From positions 1,178,001-1,242,000 of the forward strand of contig NZ_CP009552.1 in NCBI RefSeq assembly GCF_000789255.1: a stretch of DNA of 64,000 bases. Direction: 5' to 3'. How positions within the stretch are numbered: the first letter of the stretch is position 1; each line of letters begins with the position of its first letter. A program made the translations under genes and the position numbers. The notes beneath the pieces were generated by a model. That model was not told where the DNA came from and searched no databases. It worked only from the letters and a program-made list of their open reading frames with translations. The DNA is from Geoglobus acetivorans (GTDB taxonomy: Archaea > Halobacteriota > Archaeoglobi > Archaeoglobales > Archaeoglobaceae). Shown piece after piece: positions 46,737 through 56,089 of the stretch.

Positions 46737-47244
46737 GGCGATTCTGTTCGCATCCTCTGACCCACTCTCCCCTTCAAAAATCGCAAAGGTAATCGGGTCA
46801 GAGGCAGGAGAAGTGGAAAAGGCAATCGAAGAGCTTATCAGAGATTACTCGTCAAGGGAAACATCCATAGAAATCGTGAAGCTCGGAAAAAAGTATTTGA
46901 TGAGAGTAAAGCCAGAATACTCTGAGATAATAAGAAACTTCACGGAGAGAGACCTCGAAAAAGGTGTTTTAAGGACGCTTGCCATAATTGCGATAAAACA
47001 ACCAGTAAAGCTCTCAGAACTTGCAAAGATAAGGGGAAACAGATGTTACGAACACGTAAAAAAACTCCGGGAAATGGGGTTTATTACCGAAGAAAAAAAA
47101 GGAAGATCAACCATACTCAGAACCACCAAAAACTTTGCCATATATTTCGGGCTTAAAAGCTCCGATCCTGAGGAAATAAAGGAAACTCTGCTCAAAATAG
47201 TCAAAAAGGACAGAAAGCTTGAAGAATATTTTGGAAGACTGTGA
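46720..47244 (+). CDS. scpB: Segregation and condensation protein B
   Basis: A 174-residue protein with two winged helices, the ScpB fold: KIEAILFASSDPLSPSKIAKVIG and LRTLAIIAIKQPVKLSELAKIRGNRCYEHVKKLREMGFI. It binds ScpA and modulates SMC ATPase activity. It ends the condensin operon; a T-rich stretch follows the stop. Confidence 0.95.
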   Translation: MKDKIEAILFASSDPLSPSKIAKVIGSEAGEVEKAIEELIRDYSSRETSIEIVKLGKKYLMRVKPEYSEIIRNFTERDLEKGVLRTLAIIAIKQPVKLSELAKIRGNRCYEHVKKLREMGFITEEKKGRSTILRTTKNFAIYFGLKSSDPEEIKETLLKIVKKDRKLEEYFGRL

Positions 47245-47360
47245 GCTTTCTGTTTCTTTAAGTTTCTTTAAATTTCACAGTCCTGCAACCATCTCTGTGA
47301 GGAAACCAGCAAAAACGAAAATCAGATAGATGGCTGCCAGAAGTACGATGTCAGTCCAGG

Positions 47361-47531
47361 ACTGCCCAAAACTTTGATTCTGTTGATGTGCATGTAAGCC
47401 AGTACAACCACGTGAACCCGCACATGGACCTGAATTTTGATGAGCTTGAAACTCCTTATCAGACTTTCCTGAAAAAGTCGCCTGCTGAAAGGGTGTTCGA
47501 GTTCAGCGGGAGGTGGTTGTTTGAGGAGTGA
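47361..47531 (+). pseudogene. C-terminal relic of a DDE (integrase-core) transposase
   Basis: An open frame without a start ends YNHVNPHMDLNFDELETPYQ, then a short gap and ERVFEFSGRWLFEE before TGA. YN-x-x-x-PH-x-x-L followed by TP is the tail of IS3/IS481-type integrase-core transposases. Upstream sequence (47245-47360) has no matching continuation that I can see, so only about 50 residues remain. It is one of two relics between scpB and tRNA-Ala. Confidence 0.6.
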
Positions 47532-47558
47532 AATTATTTCGGGATACTACACCATGTC

Positions 47559-47783
47559 ATGCCCCGCCCAAACCTTGAGAAAGCCCGTGTAAGCCTGACC
47601 GCTCGAAAGGATGTCCTGGAAGCTTAAGGGTAATGCATCCCTAACCTGTCCCAGTTTCTCGAAGATCGTCTTATGGAGTTTCTGAAGTGGGTAAATCATC
47701 ATTTAGCTTCTCAATTGAAATGGACCGGTGGGGATTTGAACCCCAGGCCTCCGCCATGCCAAGGCGGCGCTCTCCCAAACTGA
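47559..47783 (+). pseudogene. Relic of an SSV-type integrase N-terminus, int(N), in tRNA-Ala
   Basis: The frame starting at ATG 47559 encodes a ribbon-helix-helix-like segment (RVSLTARKDVLEA), then two in-frame stops (TAA, TAA) where intact versions would have VRE, then IPNLSQFLEDRLMEFLKWVNHHL, and runs antisense through tRNA-Ala (KWTGGDLNPRPPPCQGG) to a stop at 47781. This overlap with a tRNA is the hallmark of the int(N) half of partitioned SSV-type integrases. It aligns without gaps to 1878-1990. No int(C) half or other viral gene lies nearby, so the element has otherwise been lost. Confidence 0.68.
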
Positions 47784-47794
47784 GCTACCGGCCC
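47721..47794 (-). tRNA. tRNA-Ala (anticodon GGC)
   Basis: On the minus strand GGGCCGG pairs with CCGGTCC, giving the G3-U70 wobble pair that identifies tRNA-Ala. Anticodon stem CCGCC/GGCGG encloses TTGGCAT (anticodon GGC); T-arm TGGGGTTCAAATCCCCA; discriminator A. A TATA element (cttataaac on the minus strand, about 47817-47826) lies 25-30 bases upstream. The bases 47795-47947 hold only this promoter. Confidence 0.95.
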
Positions 47795-47947
47795 GCAATT
47801 CGCATCACAACATCTGAGTTTATAAGAATTATGGATGTTTCAATGCCCGCAGCCCCTTTCGGAAAAGCACAACTGCATGACAACATAAGCCCTGCACCAC
47901 CACATCATTCAGAGATGTCCGAACTTCTCGAGAACAGCATTTCAGAG

Positions 47948-48157
47948 CTATTTTCTCATCAGGAACTTTAAAAGTCCTCCTTCTCTCCTGATTTCAAGTA
48001 TTTCAATGCCCTTGCTGGAGGCCCATACAGGAATGTCATAGATTGCAGATTCGTCGTCTGTTATTGCCGCGAAGACTTCTCCAGCATCTCTGAACTCCTT
48101 TTCGAGCTTTAAAATGTGGTTCATACATTTCTGACCTCTGAGGTCAATAACCCTCAT
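47948..48157 (-). CDS. TusA/SirA-like sulfur-carrier family protein
   Basis: A 69-residue protein with the TusA fold pattern: VIDLRGQKCMNHILKLEKEF, then a second strand (VFAAITDDESAIYDIPVWA) and EILEIRREGGLLKFLM. The conserved Cys is kept, but the invariant Pro of the C-P motif is Met here. TusA proteins carry sulfur as a persulfide; this variant may have a different role. It is a single gene with its own AT-rich upstream region and precedes (on the same strand) nothing obviously functional. Confidence 0.78.
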   Translation of the reverse strand: MRVIDLRGQKCMNHILKLEKEFRDAGEVFAAITDDESAIYDIPVWASSKGIEILEIRREGGLLKFLMRK

Positions 48158-48194
48158 GGAAAAAATGGAGTAGAATCTGATTTTAAATTTTGAT

Positions 48195-49376
48195 TCAGCT
48201 TTCCTTTACCCTCTCCGCCACGGCCCTGCCAAGCTCCCTGAGATCGTCTTTTGCCCCATCATGGGAGAACTTGAACCTCACACTCCCAACAACATCAAAC
48301 TTCAGTTCATTGAAGATGTCAACTATTTTCCCCACTGCCTCTCCGCTCCATCCGTAGCTTCCAAACGCTCCCGCAACCTTGTTGAAGGGTTTCAGACCCT
48401 TCATGTAGGTCAAAAAGCTCGCAACAGAAGGGAACAGCTCTCTGTTGAGTGTGGGAGATCCAACGATCAGCCCCTTGGAAAGCATGACGTCCGTCATTAC
48501 TTCCGTGAAATCAGAGACAGAGAGCCTGTAGAGAATGTAATCCACTCCTGCCTCTTCAATCCCACTCACGACCTCTTTCACCGCTTTTTCGGTGTGGTTC
48601 CACATGGAATCGTATGCAACAACCACCCTCTCTTCAGCCTCACCGCTGCTCCATCCCCTGTACTTCTCAACAATTTCAGGAATCCTCTTTCTCCAGATTA
48701 TTCCGTGAGACGGTCCAATCACGTCTATCTCCAGCCCCATGGATTCAATACTCTCAAGAACCTTTGAAACCTGTTTGCTGTACAGCAGAACAATGTTGGC
48801 ATAGTACTTTGCACACTCTCTGAATATCACGCCCATTTCCTCGTCGCTGAACTCATCGTCAAACCTTCTTGCACTTGAGTAGTGTTCCCCGAAAGCATCA
48901 TTCGGGAGCAGAACCTTATCCTCGACGACGTATGTGGCCATGCTGTCTGGCCAGTGAACGAGAGGAGTTTCGATGAACGTAAGCGTTTTACCCACTTCCA
49001 GTTTATCTCCTGTCTTCACTACAATCGTGTCATGCTCTATGCCATAGGCCTCCTTCAAACCGTTCTTTCCCCTTACATTCGTCACAATCTTCACTTCTGG
49101 ATACCTTTCAATCACCGCCTTCACAGATCCAGCATGATCCATTTCGATGTGATTTACCACGAGGTAATCGAGATTATCAACACCGAGGGCGTCCAGCTTC
49201 TCGAACAGCTGATTCTCAAAGCCCGCCTTTACAGTGTCCACAAGAACGGTTTTTTCAGCCCGGATCAGATAGGCGTTGTAGGTTGTGCCAAATCTCGTTG
49301 TGTATCCGTGGAAATTCCTTATATTCCAGTCCACCGCTCCAACCCAGTAGATACCGGGCTTTAGCTCAACATGCAT
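48195..49376 (-). CDS. fprA: A-type flavoprotein FprA (diiron flavoprotein, oxygen or NO reductase)
   Basis: A 393-residue two-domain enzyme. The N-terminal metallo-beta-lactamase domain has the diiron ligands in NHIEMDHAGSV and HWPDSMATYV; the C-terminal flavodoxin domain has VAYDSMWNHTEKAV (FMN phosphate loop). In methanogens and Archaeoglobus relatives it reduces O2 to water, using F420H2 or rubredoxin. It follows rubredoxin on the same strand (41-base gap). Start MHVELKPGIYWVG at 49376 has ggaggtgag upstream; the GTG at 49385 is inside that site. Confidence 0.94.
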   Translation of the reverse strand: MHVELKPGIYWVGAVDWNIRNFHGYTTRFGTTYNAYLIRAEKTVLVDTVKAGFENQLFEKLDALGVDNLDYLVVNHIEMDHAGSVKAVIERYPEVKIVTNVRGKNGLKEAYGIEHDTIVVKTGDKLEVGKTLTFIETPLVHWPDSMATYVVEDKVLLPNDAFGEHYSSARRFDDEFSDEEMGVIFRECAKYYANIVLLYSKQVSKVLESIESMGLEIDVIGPSHGIIWRKRIPEIVEKYRGWSSGEAEERVVVAYDSMWNHTEKAVKEVVSGIEEAGVDYILYRLSVSDFTEVMTDVMLSKGLIVGSPTLNRELFPSVASFLTYMKGLKPFNKVAGAFGSYGWSGEAVGKIVDIFNELKFDVVGSVRFKFSHDGAKDDLRELGRAVAERVKES

Positions 49377-49417
49377 GATACTCACCTCCAGGAAAACAAA
49401 AAATGGGGGAAAATCGC

Positions 49418-49579
49418 TTATTCGATTTTCTCAAAATCTTCTTTACTTGCCCCGCAAACAGGGCAAACCCAGTCATCCGGGAGATCCTCCCACATCGTTC
49501 CTGCGGGAATGTCATTATCCGGATCTCCCTCAGCTTCATCATACACATATCCGCATACCTTGCACTGGTATTTTGCCAT
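49418..49579 (-). CDS. Rubredoxin
   Basis: A 53-residue iron protein, [19 protein letters not shown] at the start and [17 protein letters not shown] at the end, with the two C-x2-C pairs binding one iron. It is an electron donor to the FprA encoded directly downstream and to superoxide reductase upstream. gaggtgag precedes the ATG; TATA-like sequences lie at 49601-49620. It was missed as an independent long frame because of its small size. Confidence 0.96.
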   Translation of the reverse strand: MAKYQCKVCGYVYDEAEGDPDNDIPAGTMWEDLPDDWVCPVCGASKEDFEKIE

Positions 49580-49647
49580 TTCTCTCACCTCTGACCTTAT
49601 TTTATATTTGACAGATATAAATTATTTGGTTTAATCTAAATTCAAAA

Positions 49648-50031
49648 TCATTCGATATCTATGGGCTTCTCGCTCACCCACGTACCGTGAAGGTTGCAGA
49701 AGGCTCTGGCCACCAGTTTCCTCTTTCCGACATAATCCTCTGCGGCATTCAGCAAAAATACAGCCTTTGGAGCAGCAATCACCGGCTGCAAATAGACTCT
49801 ACCAGCAAGCACATCATCCAGATAAAGCTCAATCCAGGAAAAGTGATGCCCGTACTCATTTGGGTGCTGCATGTAAACTCCTGTTTCAACAACAACCTCG
49901 AATCGCTCTCCTTTTGAAACCCTATCCGGCGCGGTTATAACGGGCGTGTGTTTCTTCTCAAGGTCATTCATATCTTCGGGATTCGAAGATCCGGGTCTGT
50001 TCAGACCCCTGAACAAAGGGTTTCCACTCAT
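49648..50031 (-). CDS. sor: Superoxide reductase (neelaredoxin type)
   Basis: A 127-residue non-heme iron protein that reduces superoxide to peroxide. It shows the Glu-Lys pair in LEKKHTPVI, histidine ligands in MQHPNEYGHHFSWIEL and the Cys/His pair in CNLHGTW. There is no N-terminal rubredoxin-like desulforedoxin domain, so it is the 1Fe class, but it has about 24 extra N-terminal residues (SGNPLFRGLNRPGSSNPE). It is part of an oxygen-defence cluster with rubredoxin and fprA, with its own TATA region at about 50067-50076. Confidence 0.92.
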   Translation of the reverse strand: MSGNPLFRGLNRPGSSNPEDMNDLEKKHTPVITAPDRVSKGERFEVVVETGVYMQHPNEYGHHFSWIELYLDDVLAGRVYLQPVIAAPKAVFLLNAAEDYVGKRKLVARAFCNLHGTWVSEKPIDIE

Positions 50032-50105
50032 GACATCTCACCTCATTAAATAATTTGAATAACCAATTTAAAAATATTTCCCGCACGTTGCGAATTCCAC
50101 ATTAT

Positions 50106-50126
50106 CCGGTTCAGCTTTAGAACCGG
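50106..50126. promoter_or_regulatory. Perfect inverted repeat upstream of the superoxide reductase gene
   Basis: ccggttc (50106-50112), a 7-base loop and gaaccgg (50120-50126). It lies about 35 bases upstream of the sor TATA region and 18 bases past the end of the Dph6-like gene, so it could be an operator for sor or a terminator hairpin. Nothing else is visible in the gap 50032-50143. Confidence 0.4.
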
Positions 50127-50143
50127 AATATCCGGGCCAAAAA

Positions 50144-50827
50144 TTATTTGGATGGATAATTATCCTTGTTCTCAAGCCGGTACGCTCTCACATCCATGCT
50201 GGAAACCATATCATGCCCATTTATCACATAATCTTCAATAACAATTCTTTTTCTGAAAAGGGGGGCGTTGAGGACAAGTGTTTCATACTCCCCACCCTCT
50301 CCCGAAATGTTGATCCCGTATCTTTCTGAAAGTCCTGAGAGAGTCTCTATAAGCTCATGATCGATTTTTTTTCCAAGAAACGTTCTATCCAGTCCCATTG
50401 CAGAGACCTTTACGATTATGGCTTCGAATTTTTCCGAGACCTCCTTCAGGAGATCCCTCTCATCGATGTGCCAGAGCGGGGCGATGAGCTTTGCACCCAT
50501 TCTCCTGACCACTTTCTCAAACCTTTTCCTCTGATACTCACTTTTTACAGCCCCGGTAACAATACCATCGACGTCCAGTGCTTTTAACTGTTCTGACAGT
50601 TCATCCACCTCTCTCTCCTCTTGTCCGCTGACAAACACCTTGAAAAGAGGTATTTTGAGAGAACTGGCAATTGCATCCACTAAAGGCAAATTGGCTGTGT
50701 GGAACATGTAGCTGTCCGGATTCTCAGAAATGACTGAAACCACGCAGGCGATCTCATGTTCCTCGCTCACCCTGTGAAGAGCGAGCATTGAATCCTTTCC
50801 GCCGGAAATGAAGCATGCCACCCTCAT
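50144..50827 (-). CDS. Diphthine--ammonia ligase-like ATP pyrophosphatase (Dph6/DUF71)
   Basis: A 227-residue PP-loop ATPase. The N-terminal SGGKDSMLALH is the PP-loop; the C-terminal GEGGEYETLVLNAPLFRKRI is the DUF71/Dph6 signature. Eukaryal Dph6 amidates diphthine on EF2, and the archaeal aEF2 target (VHRGPAQ) is encoded at 24087-26273. The older annotation is an MJ0570-type ATP-binding protein. Its ATG overlaps the stop of the upstream cyclodeaminase-like gene by one base. Confidence 0.9.
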   Translation of the reverse strand: MRVACFISGGKDSMLALHRVSEEHEIACVVSVISENPDSYMFHTANLPLVDAIASSLKIPLFKVFVSGQEEREVDELSEQLKALDVDGIVTGAVKSEYQRKRFEKVVRRMGAKLIAPLWHIDERDLLKEVSEKFEAIIVKVSAMGLDRTFLGKKIDHELIETLSGLSERYGINISGEGGEYETLVLNAPLFRKRIVIEDYVINGHDMVSSMDVRAYRLENKDNYPSK

Positions 50828-51789
50828 CAGAAAAACCTGAACTTCACACCTTTTCCAGCTTTTACAGCCTTATCATATATCAGGCTTGCTGTGGCGATGT
50901 CCTGAATCGCCAGTCCTGTTGAGTCAAACACGGTGATCTGGCTGTCATCTTCTCTGCCCTTTTTCAGACCCGCTACAATTTCACCCAGAGTGCCGAAAAT
51001 GTGATCCTCTGTGATTATGCCCTTACTCAGGGGAACGTTGACCTCTCCGCTGTGAAACGCCTGCTCGTAGTCATCGACCACAACCTTCGCTCTGAGAAGG
51101 ATTTTCGGATCGAGCTCCTGCTTTCCCGGAGCGTCTGCACCTATCGCATTTACATGTGTCCCTTCCTCAATCCATTCGGCCTTCACAACCGGCGTTCTTG
51201 ATGGTGTTGTCGTTACCAGGATGTCGCTTCTGCATGCGTCGGCTATCTCAACCACTTCTCCATCCAGCCCAAACTTTTCAGCAAAACTCAAAAAGTCCTT
51301 TGCAGTTCCTTCACTGATATCATAGGCCTTCACCCTCTCGATATCAGCAACATTAACTATTGCCTCGAGCTGCGTTCTGGCCTGCATTCCACAGCCCACA
51401 AAACCCACAGTCCTGCTGTCCTTCCTCGCAAGGTATCTGACAGCAACACCTCCCGCAGCACCGGTCCTCATGTTGGTGAGATGAGTGGCGTCCATCACGG
51501 CAAGGGGAAAGCCTGTATCAGGATCATTGTAAATGAGAACCGCCATAACCGTCGGCAACCCTTTTTCCCTGTTTCCCGGATGAGAGTTGACCCATTTTAT
51601 GCCTGCATGACCCTCAATGAAAGCGGGCATCGCCCTGAGGTCTCCGTTTTCAAATGTGAGATAAATTTTTGCTGGCATCTGCGTTTTTCCAGTACCATGC
51701 AGGTAAAAGGCGTGTTCCACCGCACTCAAACACTCCTCCATCGTCAAAAGCTCTTCAACATCACTTCTTGAAAGAATCAGGGAGTCCAT
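50827..51789 (-). CDS. Ornithine cyclodeaminase / alanine dehydrogenase family protein
   Basis: A 320-residue NAD(P)-dependent mu-crystallin family enzyme. Features: MPAKIYL, GIKWVNSHPGN, TGAAGGVAVRYLARKDSRTVGFVGCGMQARTQ (Rossmann motif GCGMQA) and GTHVNAIGADAPGKQELD. The same family in Archaeoglobus includes the characterised alanine dehydrogenase, so L-alanine oxidation or formation is the most likely reaction; ornithine cyclisation is an alternative. It forms a two-gene transcript with the Dph6-like gene. Confidence 0.88.
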   Translation of the reverse strand: MDSLILSRSDVEELLTMEECLSAVEHAFYLHGTGKTQMPAKIYLTFENGDLRAMPAFIEGHAGIKWVNSHPGNREKGLPTVMAVLIYNDPDTGFPLAVMDATHLTNMRTGAAGGVAVRYLARKDSRTVGFVGCGMQARTQLEAIVNVADIERVKAYDISEGTAKDFLSFAEKFGLDGEVVEIADACRSDILVTTTPSRTPVVKAEWIEEGTHVNAIGADAPGKQELDPKILLRAKVVVDDYEQAFHSGEVNVPLSKGIITEDHIFGTLGEIVAGLKKGREDDSQITVFDSTGLAIQDIATASLIYDKAVKAGKGVKFRFF

Positions 51790-51845
51790 AAATACAATCA
51801 GAAACCAGAATTTTAAATTTATCTTTGCCAGACTGACTCAAAGCT

Positions 51846-52163
51846 TCACTCAAGCCAGACAGTATCGTTGTCCACATAATCGTACTTGAAAACCAGTATT
51901 TTCAGGTTTCCTTCCGCAAAATGTATCGCTCCGGGCGGACACAGAAGGACATCTCCACATCCCGCCTCGTGAACCTCATCCCCAATGCCAATTTTTCCGC
52001 TCCCCTCCACCACGACGAAAACTTCAGTCTGAGTTCTATGATAGTGACTCCCGACCCTGCCCTTTATCTCCACAAGCTGAATGAAGGTGCGGCTGTCAAA
52101 AAAATGGAGTGGAGCAACCCTGTAATTTCGTCTGTCTTCCCAGTTCTCAGGCAAAAGCCTCAC
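51846..52163 (-). CDS. Cupin-domain protein
   Basis: A 105-residue single-domain cupin. Motif 1 is [17 protein letters not shown] (His-His-Glu ligands), motif 2 is [10 protein letters not shown]. Small cupins can be sugar isomerases, dioxygenases or binding proteins; the substrate cannot be told. It overlaps the gyrA stop by 4 bases and so is the last gene of a five-gene operon. Confidence 0.85.
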   Translation of the reverse strand: MRLLPENWEDRRNYRVAPLHFFDSRTFIQLVEIKGRVGSHYHRTQTEVFVVVEGSGKIGIGDEVHEAGCGDVLLCPPGAIHFAEGNLKILVFKYDYVDNDTVWLE

Positions 52164-54508
52164 AAAACCACCTGTGTGGCCTTCACAACACCATTCCTGG
52201 CCACAATTACGCCGGTCGTGTTCCTCCCCTGCACTGAAATCTCATCCATGTTCACAAGTATCACATTACCGTCCCTGCTGAACGCAAACAGCCCGTTACC
52301 TCTGACAAATTCAGCAAAAACAACATTTCCTGTTTTTGCAGTAGCTTTAAAGCAGATAACTCCCTGTCCACCTCTCGAGATTTTTCTGAACTCTCCGGTT
52401 TTAACCCGTTTACCGTATCCGTTCTCTGAGAGCAGCAGTATCTCCTTTTCACTTCCGCAATCCATCCATGCAATTTCATCTCCACTCTTCAGCCTGATTG
52501 CCTTCACGCCCTTTGCAGTCCTGCCATACGTTGGAACCTCAGACCTGTCAAACCTCACAAGCATCCCTTTCCGGGTGGTGATAATGACTTCTTTCCCTCT
52601 TGCGGGTTTAACAGCTACAGGTTCGCCTGTTACAGCAATAATTCCAGATCTCTTGGCATTCTCAAACTCCGAAAGCTTCACCGTCTTTATATAGCCATCC
52701 GCAGTCAGCAGTAAAATCTCCCCTTTAAACTCCTCTGCAGATAACGCCGAGACGACGTGCTCATCACTCTCCATGGAAACCATGTTTCTGAGACTCGTTC
52801 CTCTGGCCACCCTGTCAAGCTTGGGTATCTCGTATGCATTTATCCAGTACGCCCTGCCTTTGTTCGTGAAAAGAATTAACCTGTGGGCTGAATTCACAAT
52901 ACCAAGGAAGGCAATTTCGTCCTCATTCCTCAGATTTATGCCCTGGACACCTACACCTCCTCTGCCCTGCGCCCTGAAGGATTTGAGGTCCACCCTCTTG
53001 GCATACCCGCTTTTTGTAACGATTAGAAGATTCTCCTCCTCAGCTATCAGATCCGCTTCGGTTATCTCTCCGACATCTGCAAGAATTCTGGTTCTCCTTT
53101 CGTCACCATACTTTTCTGCAATTTCTCTGGTTTCCCTGATTATGATTTCATCGATCTTCCTCCTGCTTGCGAGAATCGCCTTCAGTTCCTCAATCTTCTC
53201 CTTCAGCTCCCTGTATTCTTTGAGAAGGCTGTCAATCTCCATTGCAGTGAGCCTCTGAAGCCTCATCTGAAGAATGGCCTCAGCCTGCTTTTCTGTAAGC
53301 TCAAACCTCTCCACAAGGCCCCTCCTGGCAACCTCCGTACTTTCGGATTTCTTGATTATCTCTATGGCCTCATCAATATTTTCTATAGCTATTTTCAAAC
53401 CTTCCACAATGTGGAGCCTTTCTTCAGCTTTCCTGAGTTCATACTCTGCCCTTCTCCTCACAACCTCTCTCCTGTGCCTGACAAACTCTGCGATCAATTC
53501 TTTAAGGCTCATCACCCTCGGCTGGTTGTCCACAAGTGCCAGGTTGATTATGCCAAAAGTTGTTTGAAGCTGAGTGTACTTGTAAAGCCTGTTGAGTACC
53601 ACTCCCGCATTTGCACCGTTTTTCAGCTCGACAACAATTCTTATCCCTTCCCTATCGGACTCATCTCTCACCGTCTTTATTTCCTCTATCTTCCCATCTC
53701 TCGCAAGTCCCGCAATCTTTTCAACAAGGTTTGCCTTGTTAACCTGATAGGGTATTTCCCTTATCACTATCGAATTGTCCTCAATCTCCGCTCTGCCCCT
53801 CACAGTAATCTTGCCCTTTCCGGTTTGGTAGGCATCCCTGATACCTCCAGTCCCCACAATAATGCCTCCGGTCGGGAAGTCCGGACCCTTAACGTATTCC
53901 ATAAGCTCTTCGACAGTAATGTCCTCGTTCTCTATGTAGGCAATTATTGCATCACAGATCTCCCTCAGATTGTGCGGGGGCATGTTCGTTGCCATTCCCA
54001 CAGCGATACCGCTTGAACCGTTAATCAGCAGGTTGGGAAGCCTGGCAGGAAGAACAACCGGCTCCTTGAGAGTGGCATCAAAGTTGGGAATGAAATCAAC
54101 CGTTTCCTTGTCAATATCTGCAAGCATTTCCTCTGCCAATTTTGTAAGCCTCGCCTCAGTATACCTCATCGCAGCCGGTTCATCCCCATCAATGCTGCCA
54201 AAGTTACCCTGTCCGTCAATTAGCGGATATCGCATGTTGAAGTCCTGAGCCATTCTTACAAGGGCATCGTAAACCGCAGAGTCGCCGTGAGGGTGATACT
54301 TACCGAGCACATCTCCCACAATTCTGGCAGATTTTCTGTAGGGTCTGTTGCTGTAAAGTCCCATCTCATACATTGCATACAGAATCCTTCTCTGTACGGG
54401 CTTCAAACCATCTCTAACATCAGGAATGGCTCTGCCCACAATTACACTCATCGCATAATCCAGATAGGAAACTTTAAGCTCCTCAGAAATGTCTCTCGCA
54501 ATTTCCAT
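52160..54508 (-). CDS. gyrA: DNA gyrase subunit A
   Basis: A 782-residue type IIA topoisomerase breakage-reunion subunit. The catalytic Tyr is in [10 protein letters not shown], with [19 protein letters not shown] and GNFGSIDGD preceding; the C-terminal half is a beta-propeller of repeated blades. It wraps DNA and introduces negative supercoils with GyrB, which is not in the window. The gene is bacterial in origin in this lineage. ATG 54508 has gaggtgag about 5 bases upstream; ATG 54511 is nearly as good. It overlaps both neighbours. Confidence 0.96.
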   Translation of the reverse strand: MEIARDISEELKVSYLDYAMSVIVGRAIPDVRDGLKPVQRRILYAMYEMGLYSNRPYRKSARIVGDVLGKYHPHGDSAVYDALVRMAQDFNMRYPLIDGQGNFGSIDGDEPAAMRYTEARLTKLAEEMLADIDKETVDFIPNFDATLKEPVVLPARLPNLLINGSSGIAVGMATNMPPHNLREICDAIIAYIENEDITVEELMEYVKGPDFPTGGIIVGTGGIRDAYQTGKGKITVRGRAEIEDNSIVIREIPYQVNKANLVEKIAGLARDGKIEEIKTVRDESDREGIRIVVELKNGANAGVVLNRLYKYTQLQTTFGIINLALVDNQPRVMSLKELIAEFVRHRREVVRRRAEYELRKAEERLHIVEGLKIAIENIDEAIEIIKKSESTEVARRGLVERFELTEKQAEAILQMRLQRLTAMEIDSLLKEYRELKEKIEELKAILASRRKIDEIIIRETREIAEKYGDERRTRILADVGEITEADLIAEEENLLIVTKSGYAKRVDLKSFRAQGRGGVGVQGINLRNEDEIAFLGIVNSAHRLILFTNKGRAYWINAYEIPKLDRVARGTSLRNMVSMESDEHVVSALSAEEFKGEILLLTADGYIKTVKLSEFENAKRSGIIAVTGEPVAVKPARGKEVIITTRKGMLVRFDRSEVPTYGRTAKGVKAIRLKSGDEIAWMDCGSEKEILLLSENGYGKRVKTGEFRKISRGGQGVICFKATAKTGNVVFAEFVRGNGLFAFSRDGNVILVNMDEISVQGRNTTGVIVARNGVVKATQVVL

Positions 54509-55254
54509 CATCTCACCTCTACCTTAGACGCAAGGAATTCATCCTCAAGCAACCTGTCAAATATTCTTTCATCCTCAAGCACCCCTCTTGCAATGGAGAC
54601 AAGCCTGGCTCCGGCATCAATCATTTTTCTCGCATCCTCCACACTTCTCACAGAGTTGTTTCCAACAACATTTCCCAGCCCGGAGATCAGCTCAATAAGT
54701 TTGAGATCTGCCTTTCCTCCCGGAACCATCGCATCCACATGAATCATGGCTGCTCCGCTTTCGAAAATCCTGCCTGATAGCCTTAAATAATCGATATCAA
54801 GACCGCCCCGTATCTTTACAGACACTTCAGCGAATTTCGATGCTCGCTCAACAATTTTCGCAAGGCGTTCTGGCTCATAAAGCAACGACTGTCCGCACCC
54901 AATTTCCGTAAATTCTTTCTGCCTGCAGTGAGCATTTATTTCCAGTATGGCGCCATACTCTGCTGCGAGTTTTGAAATATCAACATAGCCCTCATCACTG
55001 AACGCTCTCACGTTTATTCCCACAGTACCTCTGAAGTCTTCCAGCATTTTCAGATTGCGTTCAATTTCTTTAACTGGATTTTCAAAGACAAATTCCTTTC
55101 TGCCCCTCCGAACTGCATTTAAAGCCGCCTCATTGGACTTCTTATCCGCATTAAAACCTCCAAGTATTCCGAATCCGACATTAAACCTGCTGACGAACTT
55201 CCAGTCGTTTATCCCAGCCATTGCCGAAAGTGCAAGTCTGTTAGGGAAGATCAT
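54508..55254 (-). CDS. Dihydrouridine-synthase-like TIM-barrel protein (archaeal)
   Basis: A 248-residue flavin-type TIM barrel: [14 protein letters not shown] at the start, then [26 protein letters not shown] (the cysteine and CGQ pattern), VSVKIRGG, and a phosphate-binding end [29 protein letters not shown]. It is shorter than bacterial Dus and lacks the C-terminal helical domain. Archaeal members of this group are annotated as tRNA-dihydrouridine synthase-like, but the substrate is unproven. It overlaps dapF by 14 bases. Confidence 0.78.
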   Translation of the reverse strand: MIFPNRLALSAMAGINDWKFVSRFNVGFGILGGFNADKKSNEAALNAVRRGRKEFVFENPVKEIERNLKMLEDFRGTVGINVRAFSDEGYVDISKLAAEYGAILEINAHCRQKEFTEIGCGQSLLYEPERLAKIVERASKFAEVSVKIRGGLDIDYLRLSGRIFESGAAMIHVDAMVPGGKADLKLIELISGLGNVVGNNSVRSVEDARKMIDAGARLVSIARGVLEDERIFDRLLEDEFLASKVEVR

Positions 55255-56089
55255 ATCTCAGCTCACCGGTGTTAATATGGCCATCAGCAACCCTCGAAGC
55301 GCCGCCAGTCATGAAAACTCTATCCCCAACATCAATTTTAAGCTTTCCACCCCTGGTAATGATCTCAACACTTTTTTCAGAAATGCCAAGCCTGTGTGCC
55401 ACCACAGCAACAGCACAGCTTCCCGTTCCACAGCTCAGCGTCTCGTCCTCGACGCCCCTTTCGTATGTCCTGATCCGTATTCTTCTTCCATCCAGAACCT
55501 CTGCAAAATTAACATTTATGCCCTCCGGAAACAGCTCGTTATACCTTATTTCTCTCGCATAAGGAATTATATCGAAATCGAGGTCTTCAACAAATATGAC
55601 TGCGTGAGGAACGCCCGTGTTCACAGCATAAACCTCAAACTTCCTGTCTCCAACTTCAAAAACCTTCCCCCAGACGTTCTCTTCTGCAGGAATCCCGTCC
55701 CTGCCAAACTTTGGCTCGCCCATGTCAACACTAACCCACCAGCCCTCCTCATCCTGAAAGACCTCAAGCTCAAGTGTTCCGGCGAGAGTTTCGACATTAA
55801 GAGGGCTTTCAGCATAACCCTCCTCGACAACATACCTTGAAAAGCACCTGATGCCATTACCGCACATCTCTGCCTCGCTACCATCAGCGTTGAAGTATCT
55901 GAATCGTGCATCAGCCACTTCTGATTTCTGGACAAACAGAGCCCCATCAGCTCCCACGCCAAAGTACCTGTTGCAGACAGCTTTCACAAATTCGGATTTT
56001 CTCTCTTCCTCAATTACAATTCCGGAAAATTCATCGATAAGGATGAAATCGTTGCCATTTCCATGCATTTTCGTGAACTTCACCTTCAT
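55241..56089 (-). CDS. dapF: Diaminopimelate epimerase
   Basis: A 282-residue PLP-independent epimerase converting LL- to meso-diaminopimelate in lysine synthesis. The two catalytic cysteines are in AEMCGNGIRCFSRY and ETLSCGTGSCAVA; FTKMHGNGNDFILID is the family N-terminus. The ATG overlaps the stop of the M20 gene (TGATG). Confidence 0.96.
   Translation of the reverse strand: MKVKFTKMHGNGNDFILIDEFSGIVIEEERKSEFVKAVCNRYFGVGADGALFVQKSEVADARFRYFNADGSEAEMCGNGIRCFSRYVVEEGYAESPLNVETLAGTLELEVFQDEEGWWVSVDMGEPKFGRDGIPAEENVWGKVFEVGDRKFEVYAVNTGVPHAVIFVEDLDFDIIPYAREIRYNELFPEGINVNFAEVLDGRRIRIRTYERGVEDETLSCGTGSCAVAVVAHRLGISEKSVEIITRGGKLKIDVGDRVFMTGGASRVADGHINTGELRYDLP

Noticed and set aside
47687-47971. 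A 94-codon frame across tRNA-Ala
   Set aside because: It reads through the tRNA antisense and has no recognisable domain; low-complexity shadow.
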